DNA of 64,000 bases from Clostridia bacterium (GCA_900759015.1 CAAEUE010000001.1:51797-115796), one strand, 5' to 3'; positions 41,395 through 50,345 are shown, counted from the first letter of the stretch. Made by a program: numbers and translations. The notes: a model not told the origin generated them from the sequence alone.

Positions 41395-44300
41395 ATGTTA
41401 GTTACACTTATAGGAAAAAATTCAATAAATAAATTAATTTTACCCCGAGAAGTTACAGGAAATTATTGGTTATATGATAAAAATTATGAACAAAAAAGGT
41501 TAATTAATATAGAAAGTGTTGATAACAATTGGCAAATAAAAAGTACTAGTCGCTGTAGAATAATTAATAGTAAAAACATTATAATGAATGATGATTCAAT
41601 TAGATTTGCTAGAAATGGACAAGAAATATTAGACAAAATTATTTTAAAGAATTATAGTTTTTATTATGTAACCATAGGAAATAGTCCAGAAGTATATATA
41701 TTATATTGTTCACCTGTATATGTAGATAATTATACACATCTTCATATAGAAAATACATCAACGATATTTATAGGTAGAGATAGAAAAAATAATCATATAT
41801 CATATGATATTCCACTAGTATGTAAAACACAAGCCAAAATATCTCTTATAAATGGTGTGTGGTCTATAGAGAATTATGATATAAAGTTTAATACTTATGT
41901 TAATGATGAGCCTATCTCTATGTCAACAAGAATGTTGGCAAATGGAGATAGAATATCTATCTTTGGGTTAACAATTATTTTAATAGATAAAGAATTATTT
42001 ATTAATAATCCTTTTAATAAGGTAAATTGTAATAGAAATTATTTTTCTGTTAGTAAATATTCTAATAAATTAATAAAAAATTATGATGAAGATGATTTTA
42101 GTAATTACATTGATGATAATTACTTTTTAAGAACACCAAGAATATTAGATCTACTTGACGAAACAGAAATAAAAATATCAGCGCCACAGATTTCAAAGAA
42201 AAATAGAGAATTACCAGCAGCTTTAGTCTTAGGCTCTTCTCTTTCAATGGCAATGATGACATTAATAACACTTGTACAGACTATAGATAATTTAGCATCA
42301 GGAAAAGTTGATTTGAAAAGCTCAATGTTTAGTATAGTTATGTCTGCTACAATGCTTTTAACATCAGTATTAATTCCTGTTTTAAATAGAAGATATAGTG
42401 TAAAAATAAGAGAATTAAATGAAAAAGATACAATTGAAAATTATAAAAAATATATAGCTAAAAAAATTGATACAATTGATGAGCTATTAAATAGAAATCG
42501 TTCTGTCTTATATAAAACCTATGTCTCTGCGGAAGAATGTATGGATATTATTTTATATGATCATTCTAGATTGTGGGAGAGACAAATATCAGATAAAGAT
42601 TTTTTAACTGTAAGGTTAGGTATTGGAGATGTTCCATCAAGACTAAAAATAAGTTATACACAAGATGATAATGTGGAAGTAACAAATGAAACATATGATT
42701 TAATGCTTGAATGTGTTGAAAAAGCAAAAGTATTAAAAGAAGCTCCCGTATTATTATCTTTAACAAATAAAAATATTTCTGCAATTATTTATCAAGATGA
42801 AAAATTAAAATATAGATATATTCAAAATTTGTTATTACAATTAGTTACTTTTCATAGTTATGATGAATTAAAATTAGTATTTTTATTAAAAGATAATTTA
42901 GAAAAAAGATGGGACTTTGCAAAAATGCTACCACATGTTTGGAGTAATTCAAAAGACATGCGTTATTTTGCAGACGAACATAGCAAAATAAGTATTGTTT
43001 CAGAATATTTGAGTGATGAGCTAAAGAAAAGAACAAAACAATATGAAAACAATTTTAATTACAAGGAAAATTTGCCATATTATTTAATTATTATAGATGA
43101 TTATAAAAATGTGGAAGATTTAGAAGTTATTAACGAAATTTTGAAAAAAGAAAAAAATATGGGCTTTAGTATATTATTTTTAACAGATAGTATATTAAAA
43201 TTGCCAAACGAATGTCAAACATTTATAGAAATAGAGGAAAATAAAGGTGTATTACGTGCAAGCCAAAACTTTGATGAAAGTAAATTAGAATTTAGAGTAA
43301 ATACATCAGCCATATTTTCTTTTGAACAAGTAAGTCAAATACTATTTAATATATTAATAAAATATAATGAAGAAAAAGAATTGTTATTACCAAGTAGTTA
43401 TACATTTCTAGAAATGTATAATGTTGGACGCATAGAACAGCTAAATATTTTAGATAGATGGAGAGAAAGTGATTCAACTACTTCTTTGAGTGCACCAATT
43501 GGAATTGATGGTTATGGAAAACATATAGCTCTAGATATTCATGAAAAATTTCATGGACCACATGGGTTAATTGCAGGAAGTACTGGTTCAGGAAAAAGTG
43601 AATTTATTATAACTTATATTTTGTCATTAGCAATTAATTATCATCCAGATGATGTTACTTTTGTTTTAATAGATTATAAGGGTGGAGGTTTAGCTGGAGC
43701 TTTTAAAAGACCAGATGTACAATTACCACATTTAGTTGGTACTATTACCAATATAGATAAGGGAAGCTTACAAAGATCTTTGGAGTCAATTCAAAGTGAA
43801 TTGAAAAGAAGACAAGTCGAATTTAGTGAAGCTAGAATTATAACAGGTGAAAGTACAGTAGATATATATAAATATCAAAAATATTATCATAGCGGTGTAT
43901 TAAAAAAGCCAATTTCTCATTTATTTATTATTAGTGATGAGTTTGCAGAGCTGAAGCAACAAGAACCAGAATTTATGGATGAACTTATAAGTGTTGCTAG
44001 AATTGGACGTAGTTTGGGAGTTCACTTGATTTTAGCTACACAAAAACCAGGAGGAGTTGTAAATGACCAAATTCGTAGTAATGCTAAATTTGGTGTCTGC
44101 TTAAAAGTTCAATCACCTTCTGATAGTAAAGATATAATAGATATACCAGATGCAGCCAAATTAAGTGGTGCAGGTCAATTCTATTTAAAAGTAGGAAATG
44201 ATGATTATTTGGCATTAGGTCAATCTGCTTGGGCAGGAGCTTTGTATTATCCATCTGATGAAGTAAAAAAAGAGTATGATAATTCTATAGAATTTATTTC

Positions 44301-45756
44301 TAGTACAGGAAGAATTCTAAAAAAAGTAGATGACGTAAAAAAGAATTCAACAGAGAGTAAAGGGGAACAACTAACAAATATAGTAAAATATATAAGTGAT
44401 TTAGCTAAAAAAGAAAATATCTATGAAGCACCTTTATGGCTAAATCCTATTCCAGAAACAATATATTTAGATGCTATAAGAGATAAATATAAAGTTGAGG
44501 TAGAACCTGATGTAATTAATCCTGTAATTGGAGAATACGATGATCCTTCAAGACAATTACAAAATGTTATGACATTGAACCTTTCTTTTGGAGGAAATAC
44601 AATTATTTATGGAAATGCAGCAAGTGGTAAAGAAACATTAATTAGTACACTAATTTATGATATTATTGCTAATTATTCTTCTGAAATAGCACAATTATAT
44701 ATTTTGGATTTCGGAAGTGAGACACTTAAAGCTTTTAGAAAATCAAAAAATGTTGGAGATGTTATGTTTGCAAATGATAATGAAAAAATAGCAAGATTTT
44801 TCATTATGCTACAAAACGAATTAAAAGAAAGAAAAGAAAAATTATCAGATTATAATGGTGATTTTAAACTATATACTAAAGCTACAAATGAAATTATTCC
44901 AACATTTATAGTAATACTAAATAATTATGAGTCATTCGTAGAAAATTACCCAAATGGATATGATGAGATTTTAGAAATACTATTAAGAGAAGGCTTAAAG
45001 TATAGAATTGTTTTTGTTTTTACAGCAAGTACTACAACAGGAGTAAGATATAGAATGTTGCAAAATTTTAAACAAAAAATAGCATTACAAATGAATAAAG
45101 ATGATGACTATATGAGTATTTTCGACAGACTTGGAAAGAAAAGACCTTCTAGATTGTTTGGTAGAGGCTTGGTAAATCCAGAAGATAAAAAATATTTTGA
45201 ATTCCAAACTGCTAAAATTTGCGAAGCAGAAGCATGGAATGAAACTGTTAGACAGACCATAGAAGAAAGAAATGCAGAAGAAACTATAGAAGCAAAAGAA
45301 ATTGCAGTAGTACCAAAGTTTGTTACAATAAATCATTTAGAGTCTGCAATATCTGATCTGGAATCAGTTCCAGTAGGAATCTCTCATAAAACTATAAAAC
45401 CTTATGGAATTGATTTAAAGAAAAATTTAGTGTATTCTATAATTGCAAATAGTATAGAAGAATTTAGTTCGTTCTTTATTAATTTATTAGAGATAATAAA
45501 ACTAATACCAAATATTGAATTTGTAGTTCTTGACGCAGAAAATATTTTACAAGGTAAGCAAGAAGCAATTAGAGATAAATATATAGAGGAGTTTAAAAAA
45601 TTAAACAATGCAGATAAAATAAAGGATACTTTATTTATTATAATTGGATTAGATAAATTTATAACTGAATTAGGTAGTGAGGATTTATTTTTTGAAAGTT
45701 TAAAAAATGCACAATCACTAAAAAATGTCATTATATTATTATTGAATCAACAGTAA
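41395..45756 (+). CDS. essC: EssC-type type VII secretion ATPase, missing its last residues through a frameshift
   Basis: 1,453 aa as encoded. The N-terminal part has FHA-like domains (IFIGRDRKNNHISYDIPL at about 123). Two membrane helices lie near 275-320, then FtsK/SpoIIIE-type motor domains: D1 with Walker A GSTGSGKSEF (about 731) and LFIISDEFAEL, D2 with GNAASGKETL (about 1075), and D3 degenerate without a P-loop. EssC is the motor of Bacillota type VII secretion. The frame ends ...VIILLLNQQ at 45756. A one-base change near 45731-45743 would continue it as IESTVKVNNYTYSEWYKKYV into the next 77 codons, making about 1,529 aa. AAGGAGAAAATAA precedes the ATG. Confidence 0.95.
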   Translation: MLVTLIGKNSINKLILPREVTGNYWLYDKNYEQKRLINIESVDNNWQIKSTSRCRIINSKNIIMNDDSIRFARNGQEILDKIILKNYSFYYVTIGNSPEVYILYCSPVYVDNYTHLHIENTSTIFIGRDRKNNHISYDIPLVCKTQAKISLINGVWSIENYDIKFNTYVNDEPISMSTRMLANGDRISIFGLTIILIDKELFINNPFNKVNCNRNYFSVSKYSNKLIKNYDEDDFSNYIDDNYFLRTPRILDLLDETEIKISAPQISKKNRELPAALVLGSSLSMAMMTLITLVQTIDNLASGKVDLKSSMFSIVMSATMLLTSVLIPVLNRRYSVKIRELNEKDTIENYKKYIAKKIDTIDELLNRNRSVLYKTYVSAEECMDIILYDHSRLWERQISDKDFLTVRLGIGDVPSRLKISYTQDDNVEVTNETYDLMLECVEKAKVLKEAPVLLSLTNKNISAIIYQDEKLKYRYIQNLLLQLVTFHSYDELKLVFLLKDNLEKRWDFAKMLPHVWSNSKDMRYFADEHSKISIVSEYLSDELKKRTKQYENNFNYKENLPYYLIIIDDYKNVEDLEVINEILKKEKNMGFSILFLTDSILKLPNECQTFIEIEENKGVLRASQNFDESKLEFRVNTSAIFSFEQVSQILFNILIKYNEEKELLLPSSYTFLEMYNVGRIEQLNILDRWRESDSTTSLSAPIGIDGYGKHIALDIHEKFHGPHGLIAGSTGSGKSEFIITYILSLAINYHPDDVTFVLIDYKGGGLAGAFKRPDVQLPHLVGTITNIDKGSLQRSLESIQSELKRRQVEFSEARIITGESTVDIYKYQKYYHSGVLKKPISHLFIISDEFAELKQQEPEFMDELISVARIGRSLGVHLILATQKPGGVVNDQIRSNAKFGVCLKVQSPSDSKDIIDIPDAAKLSGAGQFYLKVGNDDYLALGQSAWAGALYYPSDEVKKEYDNSIEFISSTGRILKKVDDVKKNSTESKGEQLTNIVKYISDLAKKENIYEAPLWLNPIPETIYLDAIRDKYKVEVEPDVINPVIGEYDDPSRQLQNVMTLNLSFGGNTIIYGNAASGKETLISTLIYDIIANYSSEIAQLYILDFGSETLKAFRKSKNVGDVMFANDNEKIARFFIMLQNELKERKEKLSDYNGDFKLYTKATNEIIPTFIVILNNYESFVENYPNGYDEILEILLREGLKYRIVFVFTASTTTGVRYRMLQNFKQKIALQMNKDDDYMSIFDRLGKKRPSRLFGRGLVNPEDKKYFEFQTAKICEAEAWNETVRQTIEERNAEETIEAKEIAVVPKFVTINHLESAISDLESVPVGISHKTIKPYGIDLKKNLVYSIIANSIEEFSSFFINLLEIIKLIPNIEFVVLDAENILQGKQEAIRDKYIEEFKKLNNADKIKDTLFIIIGLDKFITELGSEDLFFESLKNAQSLKNVIILLLNQQ

Positions 45757-45983
45757 AAGTAAATAATTATACATATTCAGAGTGGTATAAAAAATATGTG
45801 TCAGGAGATACAGGACTTTGGTTAGGAAATGGTGCTGGAGAACAATATTTATTAAAACCAGTTTCATCAACTTTTAAATTTATGAATACATGCGGTCAAA
45901 GCTATGGATATTCTTTTGTAAAAGGAAAACCGGTTTTAGTAAAATTATTAGGTATGAAGGAAAACGGTGAGGAGAATGAATAA
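45757..45983 (+). pseudogene. essC: Detached C-terminal end of EssC
   Basis: In the +2 frame relative to essC the sequence continues ESTVKVNNYTYSEWYKKYV, then SGDTGLWLGNGAGEQYLLK and GYSFVKGKPVLVKLLGM, the normal last segment of EssC ATPases. The join lies in the TTATATTATTATTG tract at about 45731-45743, where one missing base explains the shift. A GTG at 45798 could restart translation, but no ribosome binding site supports it. The end overlaps the yukD start. Confidence 0.85.
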
Positions 45984-46227
45984 AGTACTTGTTAAATTAT
46001 ATGTTCCAACAGTAGATAAGGAATATGATATATGGATACCATTAAATAGAAGAATATATACAGTAATAAAATTAATTGTAAAAGCAATTAATGAATTTAC
46101 AAATGGAGAATATAATCCATCAAAATTACCGGTGTTATATGACAGAAAAACAGCAAAACCATATGATATAAATTTAACTATTGGAGAATCTACAATTAGA
46201 AATGGATCAGAGATTATATTAATATAA
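45976..46227 (+). CDS. yukD: YukD/EsaB ubiquitin-like type VII secretion component
   Basis: 83 aa, the typical length of the YukD/EsaB family. It starts MNKVLVKLYVPTVDKEYDIW and has the ubiquitin-like strand-helix pattern with INEFTNGEYNPSKLPVLYDR and an ending NGSEIILI. EsaB is a cytoplasmic regulator or assembly factor of type VII secretion. The ATG at 45976 overlaps the end of essC; GGTGAGG just upstream is a close ribosome binding site, and a GTG at 45967 is an alternative start. It is the last gene of the element. A strong terminator follows. Confidence 0.9.
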   Translation: MNKVLVKLYVPTVDKEYDIWIPLNRRIYTVIKLIVKAINEFTNGEYNPSKLPVLYDRKTAKPYDINLTIGESTIRNGSEIILI

Positions 46228-46245
46228 TTACATAAAAGTATAATA

Positions 46246-46286
46246 GAAAAATAATCAAGTATTTAATATTACTTGATTATTTTTTT
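46246..46286 (+). terminator. Terminator at the right end of the element
   Basis: AAAAATAATCAAGTA (46247-46261) pairs with TACTTGATTATTTTTTT (46270-46286). It insulates the 3' half of pdaA from the secretion module. The remaining 50 bases before the right repeat hold only the attachment arm. Confidence 0.88.
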
Positions 46287-46339
46287 AGTAATAAAAATAA
46301 ACATTTATTAATATGTTTAATAAAAGGACATTAAGAGGT

Positions 46340-46352
46340 TAGGAAATCATAC
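46340..46352 (+). repeat. Right attachment repeat (attR core)
   Basis: TAGGAAATCATAC, identical to 38515-38527. To its left is the element arm ACATTAAGAGGT; to its right pdaA resumes with AGTGAATCATAAAAG. Confidence 0.9.
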
Positions 46353-46740
46353 AGTGAATCATAAAAGTCTTCCAGATATTTCTGATGAAGAAATAAAAGA
46401 AGAGGTCATGAAATTACATCAATCGATATATGAAAAAACAGGATATGAAATGAAATATATAAGACCACCTAAAGGAGAATATAGTGAAAGAACATTAGCA
46501 GTAACAAAAGAACTTGGATATACAAATGTAATGTGGACATTTGGATATTTAGATTATGATGAAAATAATCAAAAAGGAACAGAATATGCTAAAAAGATTA
46601 TATTAGATAATTTACATAATGGAGAGATAATGCTATTACATGGAAATTCAAAAGATAATGCAAACGTGCTAGATAGCGTTATAAAGGAAGCAAAGGCAGA
46701 GGGGTACGAATTTAAATCACTTGATGAATTTGAAAGATAG
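46353..46740 (+). pseudogene. pdaA: Polysaccharide deacetylase (PdaA-like), 3' half
   Basis: The continuation of the gene at 38106-38527. It resumes with VNHKSLPDISDEEIKEEVMKL, which supplies the second metal-binding His of motif 2, then motif 3 IRPPKGEYSERTL and the C-terminal HGNSKDNANVLDSVIKEAKA with the motif 5 His. No ribosome binding site or start lies upstream, so the half is not made alone unless from a GTG near 46354. With the element excised the protein would be 269 aa, close to known PdaA proteins. yqfC starts two bases after its stop. Confidence 0.9.
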
Positions 46741-46742
46741 GA

Positions 46743-47030
46743 GTGATAAAAATAAAGAAGACAAGAAATAAATTAGAAAGATTATTGGAAATACCAGTAG
46801 AAGTAACTACAAATATACCAAAAATAACATTAGTTGGTTTTGATCAATTAATGATTGAAAATTATATGGGAGTTATAGAGTATGAGGAATATTTGGTAAA
46901 AATTAATACGGCTATTGGAATAATAATAATAGAGGGGAATAAAATGAATTTAAATCAAATAAATGAAAATGATGTGCTTATAAGTGGAGAAATTTCTAAA
47001 ATATATCTTGAAAGTACAGAGGAGGAATAA
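46743..47030 (+). CDS. yqfC: Sporulation protein YqfC-like
   Basis: 95 aa. It has the YqfC signature LERLLEIPVEVTTNIPKITLVGFDQLMIENYMGVIEYEE followed by a strand-rich C-terminus (MNLNQINENDVLISGEISKI). YqfC is a small sporulation protein of unknown biochemical role found in most endospore-formers and always paired with yqfD. The start is uncertain: GTG at 46743 with a weak GAAAG site, or a nearby ATA codon. It follows the pdaA 3' half by two bases, so pdaA, yqfC and yqfD form one sporulation operon now cut by the element. Confidence 0.88.
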   Translation: MIKIKKTRNKLERLLEIPVEVTTNIPKITLVGFDQLMIENYMGVIEYEEYLVKINTAIGIIIIEGNKMNLNQINENDVLISGEISKIYLESTEEE

Positions 47031-47035
47031 AAACT

Positions 47036-48223
47036 GTGATTATAAAAAGATTGGAAGGTTATTTTACTGGTTTTGTAAATATACATGTAGAAGGCTATTT
47101 TATAGAAAGATTTATAAATATGTGTAGAATACATAAAATATATTTATGGGATATAGAAAAAAAGAATGATATATATTTAACAACTAATATTGGAATAAGA
47201 GATTTTAAAAAGATAAAAAAGATAGCTAAAAAAACAAAGTGCAAAGTGGGCATTGACCGAAAAAAAGGAGTGCCCTTTTTTTTACATAGATATAAGAAAA
47301 GGAAAATCTTTATTATAATGATGTCTCTTATTATTCTTTCTTTATTAATATTATCAAGATTTGTTTGGAATATAGAAATAAAAATAACAGGAGATACATT
47401 ACAAGAAGAAGAAATATTAAAATCCTTAAATGAAAACGGTTTATTTATAGGAGAAAATAAAAGTAGTATAGATGTAAAAGAAATAATTAATAATGTGAGA
47501 TTAGTAAGGGATGATATTGCATGGATTGGAATAGAATTAAAAGGTACTAATGCAATAGTAGAAGTAGTAGAAGCAGAAGAAAAGCCAGAGATTGTAAAAC
47601 AAGATGAATATTGTAATATAGTATCAGATAAAGAAGGTAAAATAGTAAAAATAAATGCAAATACAGGAACTGCAATGGTAAAACCAGGAGATGTTGTGAA
47701 AGAAGGAACTTTATTAATTGCGGGGTGGATGGAAGGAAAATATACGGGTACGCGTTTTGTTAGAGCAACAGGAGAAATAGAAGCAAGCGTATGGTATACA
47801 GAAAAAGCAACTGTAAATTTTAAAGAAACTAAAGTGGAAAAAACAGGAAATATGGAGAAAAAATATGCAATAAATATAAATAATTTTAGAATAAATTTAT
47901 ATAAAAGGCTTTCAAATTTTGAAAAATATGATACAATATATGCAACTAAAAAATTAAAATTATTTTCAAATTTCTATATACCCGTAGAGTTAATTGAATG
48001 TAATAATTCTGAAATAAAAGAATATGAAATTAGCTATACAGAGGAAGAGGCAAAGGAAGAAGCAAAAAGAAGAGCCGAGGAAAAATTAAATCAAAAAATA
48101 ACAAATAAGGATAACATAAATAATGTTACAGTTAATTACACAATAAAAGATGATGCAGTAGAGGCAGAGGTAACATATGAAGTCTTTGAAAATATAGGAA
48201 CTAATGAAAAAATAGTATTTTGA
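47036..48223 (+). CDS. yqfD: Sporulation protein YqfD-like
   Basis: 395 aa from a GTG with GGAGG ten bases upstream. An N-terminal alpha/beta region (MIIKRLEGYFTGFVNIHVEG) is followed by one membrane helix (about 90-112), then a large extracytoplasmic domain with DDIAWIGIELKGTNAIVEVVE and a G-rich strand region (VKPGDVVKEGTLLIAGWMEG). YqfD is conserved in spore-formers and needed for efficient sporulation in the forespore-to-mother-cell channel period, though its biochemical role is not settled. Paired with yqfC, as in most relatives. Confidence 0.9.
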   Translation: MIIKRLEGYFTGFVNIHVEGYFIERFINMCRIHKIYLWDIEKKNDIYLTTNIGIRDFKKIKKIAKKTKCKVGIDRKKGVPFFLHRYKKRKIFIIMMSLIILSLLILSRFVWNIEIKITGDTLQEEEILKSLNENGLFIGENKSSIDVKEIINNVRLVRDDIAWIGIELKGTNAIVEVVEAEEKPEIVKQDEYCNIVSDKEGKIVKINANTGTAMVKPGDVVKEGTLLIAGWMEGKYTGTRFVRATGEIEASVWYTEKATVNFKETKVEKTGNMEKKYAININNFRINLYKRLSNFEKYDTIYATKKLKLFSNFYIPVELIECNNSEIKEYEISYTEEEAKEEAKRRAEEKLNQKITNKDNINNVTVNYTIKDDAVEAEVTYEVFENIGTNEKIVF

Positions 48224-48236
48224 AAGGATGATAAGC

Positions 48237-49454
48237 ATGGAGCAAAGAAGTCTTAGAGTTGTTAGCACAAACAAAAATTTTTTCACAAAATTAACAAATA
48301 CTATAAGTAGATTATTAATACCAACTAAATTAGGTATTAATGGGTTAATGATTTCTATAAAAAGAAGCAGTTTAGTAAAAGCATTTGAAGCATTTAAAAA
48401 TGAAACTAAAGATGAAGCAAAAAAAGAAAATTTATCAAAAAAATATGAAGATGCATATACATTATATTTAGAAGCAATAGATAAATACATAATGGACTCA
48501 ATTTATAAAAAAGTAAAAAATGGAACAGCTACAGAATTTGAAAAAGATGCGCTTTCAAATTATTATGAGGTAATACATTTAAAACAAACAGAATATTTAG
48601 AATATAAATATAAAAAACAACAATATTTATTACAATTAGATTATCAAACATTAAAATCAGAAGAAAATAAAATACTCCCTAGATATGAAAGATTTTACAG
48701 TGTAAAAATAGAACAATTATATAAAGGTGTTTTAAAACACTACTCTATCCAACTTGCAGATAATTTAACATATCAAGACAAAAATATTATTTATGATAAA
48801 ATATTTGATCTATTAGAAGATTATATAACAGAAGTACTACCATTAAAACTTAAATTAGATGATAGTAATATGTATAAAAATATAATTTCACAATATGAAA
48901 AATTTGATAGATTTACAGTTGGTAAATTAGATGTTAAAGATACAATAGAAAAGAGAATGATTTTACTAGGAATAAGTAGACAATTATTTACACATAGTTT
49001 ACCATTAGTTGTTGCAGAACAATGCTATGTAAAAATTTTAAAAGATTTAAGACAAATTATTGTTACTACAACAATAGCAAGCAAGAAAGAAGCTGCATAT
49101 AAATTATTAATAGAGTTAATAGAAGACTATAATATTAGACTTCTTTCTACTAAAATTTATTGGGACAAGCCAGCAGATAGGGAAGAATACAAATTATTCT
49201 GGAACGAATATAAAAAATTGCAAAAAGGTAAAGAAGACAATATAGAAAAATATGAAAAGCAAAAAGAAATATTATTTGTTAAAGCAGATCTTAAAAAAAT
49301 ACAAGCTGCTAAAAGAGATTATTCAAAAATAATAGATTTCTATAAAAGTAAATTAGTAGAATTAGGTGTAATGAAAGAATTAAAAAATAAATGTAGAACT
49401 TCAAAAAAAATATATTCAAGAATCAAAAGACAAGAAAAAAAAGAGATTGGGTAG
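48237..49454 (+). CDS. Unknown helical protein in the yqfD-ybeY interval
   Basis: 405 aa from the ATG at 48237, which has GAAAGG nine bases upstream; the ATG at 48228 directly abuts that site and is less likely. The protein is soluble, helical and Lys/Glu/Tyr-rich, with long coiled segments (FEKDALSNYYEVIHLKQTEY, EYKLFWNEYKKLQKGKEDN) and a very basic C-terminus (KKIYSRIKRQEKKEIG) that could bind nucleic acid. In most Bacillota this place holds phoH; here there is no P-loop, so it is not PhoH. I do not recognise the family. Confidence 0.7.
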   Translation: MEQRSLRVVSTNKNFFTKLTNTISRLLIPTKLGINGLMISIKRSSLVKAFEAFKNETKDEAKKENLSKKYEDAYTLYLEAIDKYIMDSIYKKVKNGTATEFEKDALSNYYEVIHLKQTEYLEYKYKKQQYLLQLDYQTLKSEENKILPRYERFYSVKIEQLYKGVLKHYSIQLADNLTYQDKNIIYDKIFDLLEDYITEVLPLKLKLDDSNMYKNIISQYEKFDRFTVGKLDVKDTIEKRMILLGISRQLFTHSLPLVVAEQCYVKILKDLRQIIVTTTIASKKEAAYKLLIELIEDYNIRLLSTKIYWDKPADREEYKLFWNEYKKLQKGKEDNIEKYEKQKEILFVKADLKKIQAAKRDYSKIIDFYKSKLVELGVMKELKNKCRTSKKIYSRIKRQEKKEIG

Positions 49455-49476
49455 ATAAACAGAAAGGAATAAAAAA

Positions 49477-49953
49477 ATGAAGTATGCAGATATAGAATAT
49501 TTAAATGTGGAACCTAATAATATGTATTCAAATTTAACTGAAACAGTTATAGATAAATGTTTTGAAACAGAAAATTTAGTAGATAAAAATATAACTATAA
49601 GCATTATTTATACAACACCAATCGACATACAGGCATATAATAAAGAATATAGGAATATAGATAGAGCAACAGATGTTTTATCTTTTCCTATGTTCGAAAA
49701 AATAGAAGTAGAAAAACTACAGAAGGAAAAAAGCATTGTACCAGAAGTATTAGGAGATATCATTATTAATTTAAGTCAAGTAAAAATGCAAGCAGATGAA
49801 TATGGTCATAGTTTTGAAAGAGAATTAGCTTATATGCTAGTACATGGCTTTTATCATTTAATGGGGTATGACCATATGCAAGAAGATGATAAAAAAATAA
49901 TGAGGGAAAAAGAAGAAAAAGTATTAAAGGATTTAAATATTAATAGGGAGTAA
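49477..49953 (+). CDS. ybeY: Endoribonuclease YbeY (rRNA maturation factor)
   Basis: 158 aa. The zinc-binding HxxxHxxxxxH motif is in LVHGFYHLMGYDHMQEDD. Upstream are RNIDRATDVLSFPMFE and LGDIIINLSQVKMQADEYGH, both family hallmarks. YbeY matures the 3' end of 16S rRNA and aids ribosome quality control. AAAGGAATAAAAAA precedes the ATG, 22 bases after the previous gene and two bases before dgkA, which follows in the conserved order. Confidence 0.95.
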   Translation: MKYADIEYLNVEPNNMYSNLTETVIDKCFETENLVDKNITISIIYTTPIDIQAYNKEYRNIDRATDVLSFPMFEKIEVEKLQKEKSIVPEVLGDIIINLSQVKMQADEYGHSFERELAYMLVHGFYHLMGYDHMQEDDKKIMREKEEKVLKDLNINRE

Positions 49954-49955
49954 TT

Positions 49956-50345
49956 ATGGACAAAAAAAAAGATAGCAGATTATATAACAAAAATTTTATA
50001 GAGGCTTGGAAAAATGCTTTTTCTGGAATAGCACATGGGTTTAAAACTCAAAGAAATTTAAAAATTCAGTTAGTAGCAGGAATTATAGTAACAATTTTAG
50101 GAATTGCATTAAAAATAAGTAATGCAGAATGGGCAATATTAATGCTTGCTGTATTTTTAGTTCTAGGAACAGAAATGATGAACACTGCAGTAGAGGCAGC
50201 AGTTGACTTATGCACAGAAGAATATAATGAAAAAGCCAAGATTGCAAAAGATGTAGCTGCTGGAGCGGTTGTTTTAACAGCTGTTAATGCAGTAGTAGTT
50301 TCTTATTTTTTATTTGCTGATAAAATTATACAATTATTTAAATAG
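49956..50345 (+). CDS. dgkA: Undecaprenol/diacylglycerol kinase
   Basis: 129 aa with three membrane helices (about 35-52, 55-75, 100-122). The signature MMNTAVEAAVDLC is the conserved ExxNTAxE-like active-site helix. In Gram-positives this family phosphorylates undecaprenol, feeding the lipid carrier for cell wall synthesis, rather than diacylglycerol. It starts two bases after ybeY with a GGGAG site and is followed by the DUF3048 gene. Confidence 0.94.
   Translation: MDKKKDSRLYNKNFIEAWKNAFSGIAHGFKTQRNLKIQLVAGIIVTILGIALKISNAEWAILMLAVFLVLGTEMMNTAVEAAVDLCTEEYNEKAKIAKDVAAGAVVLTAVNAVVVSYFLFADKIIQLFK

Larger units (their letters stand above)
38515..46352 (+). mobile_element. 7.8-kb integrated element splitting pdaA, with recombinase and type VII secretion module
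   Basis: Bounded by identical 13-bp repeats (38515-38527 and 46340-46352), with 7,825 bases between repeat starts. It contains a 38-aa protein, a large serine recombinase (frameshifted), a tandem WXG100-like protein, EssC (frameshifted near the end) and YukD. All genes point in the same direction as pdaA. Joining the right-end arm, core and left-end arm gives ACATTAAGAGGTTAGGA-AATCATAC-TCCTAACTACTTAATGT, whose arms match as inverted repeats at 15 of 17 positions, as expected for a serine-recombinase attP. There are no conjugation, replication or capsid genes, so it is not self-transmissible as seen. Confidence 0.92.

Noticed and set aside
38515..46352. Transposon or prophage origin for the interruption of pdaA
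   Set aside because: No terminal inverted repeats, DDE transposase, capsid or replication genes; the serine recombinase and attP-like palindrome fit site-specific integration.
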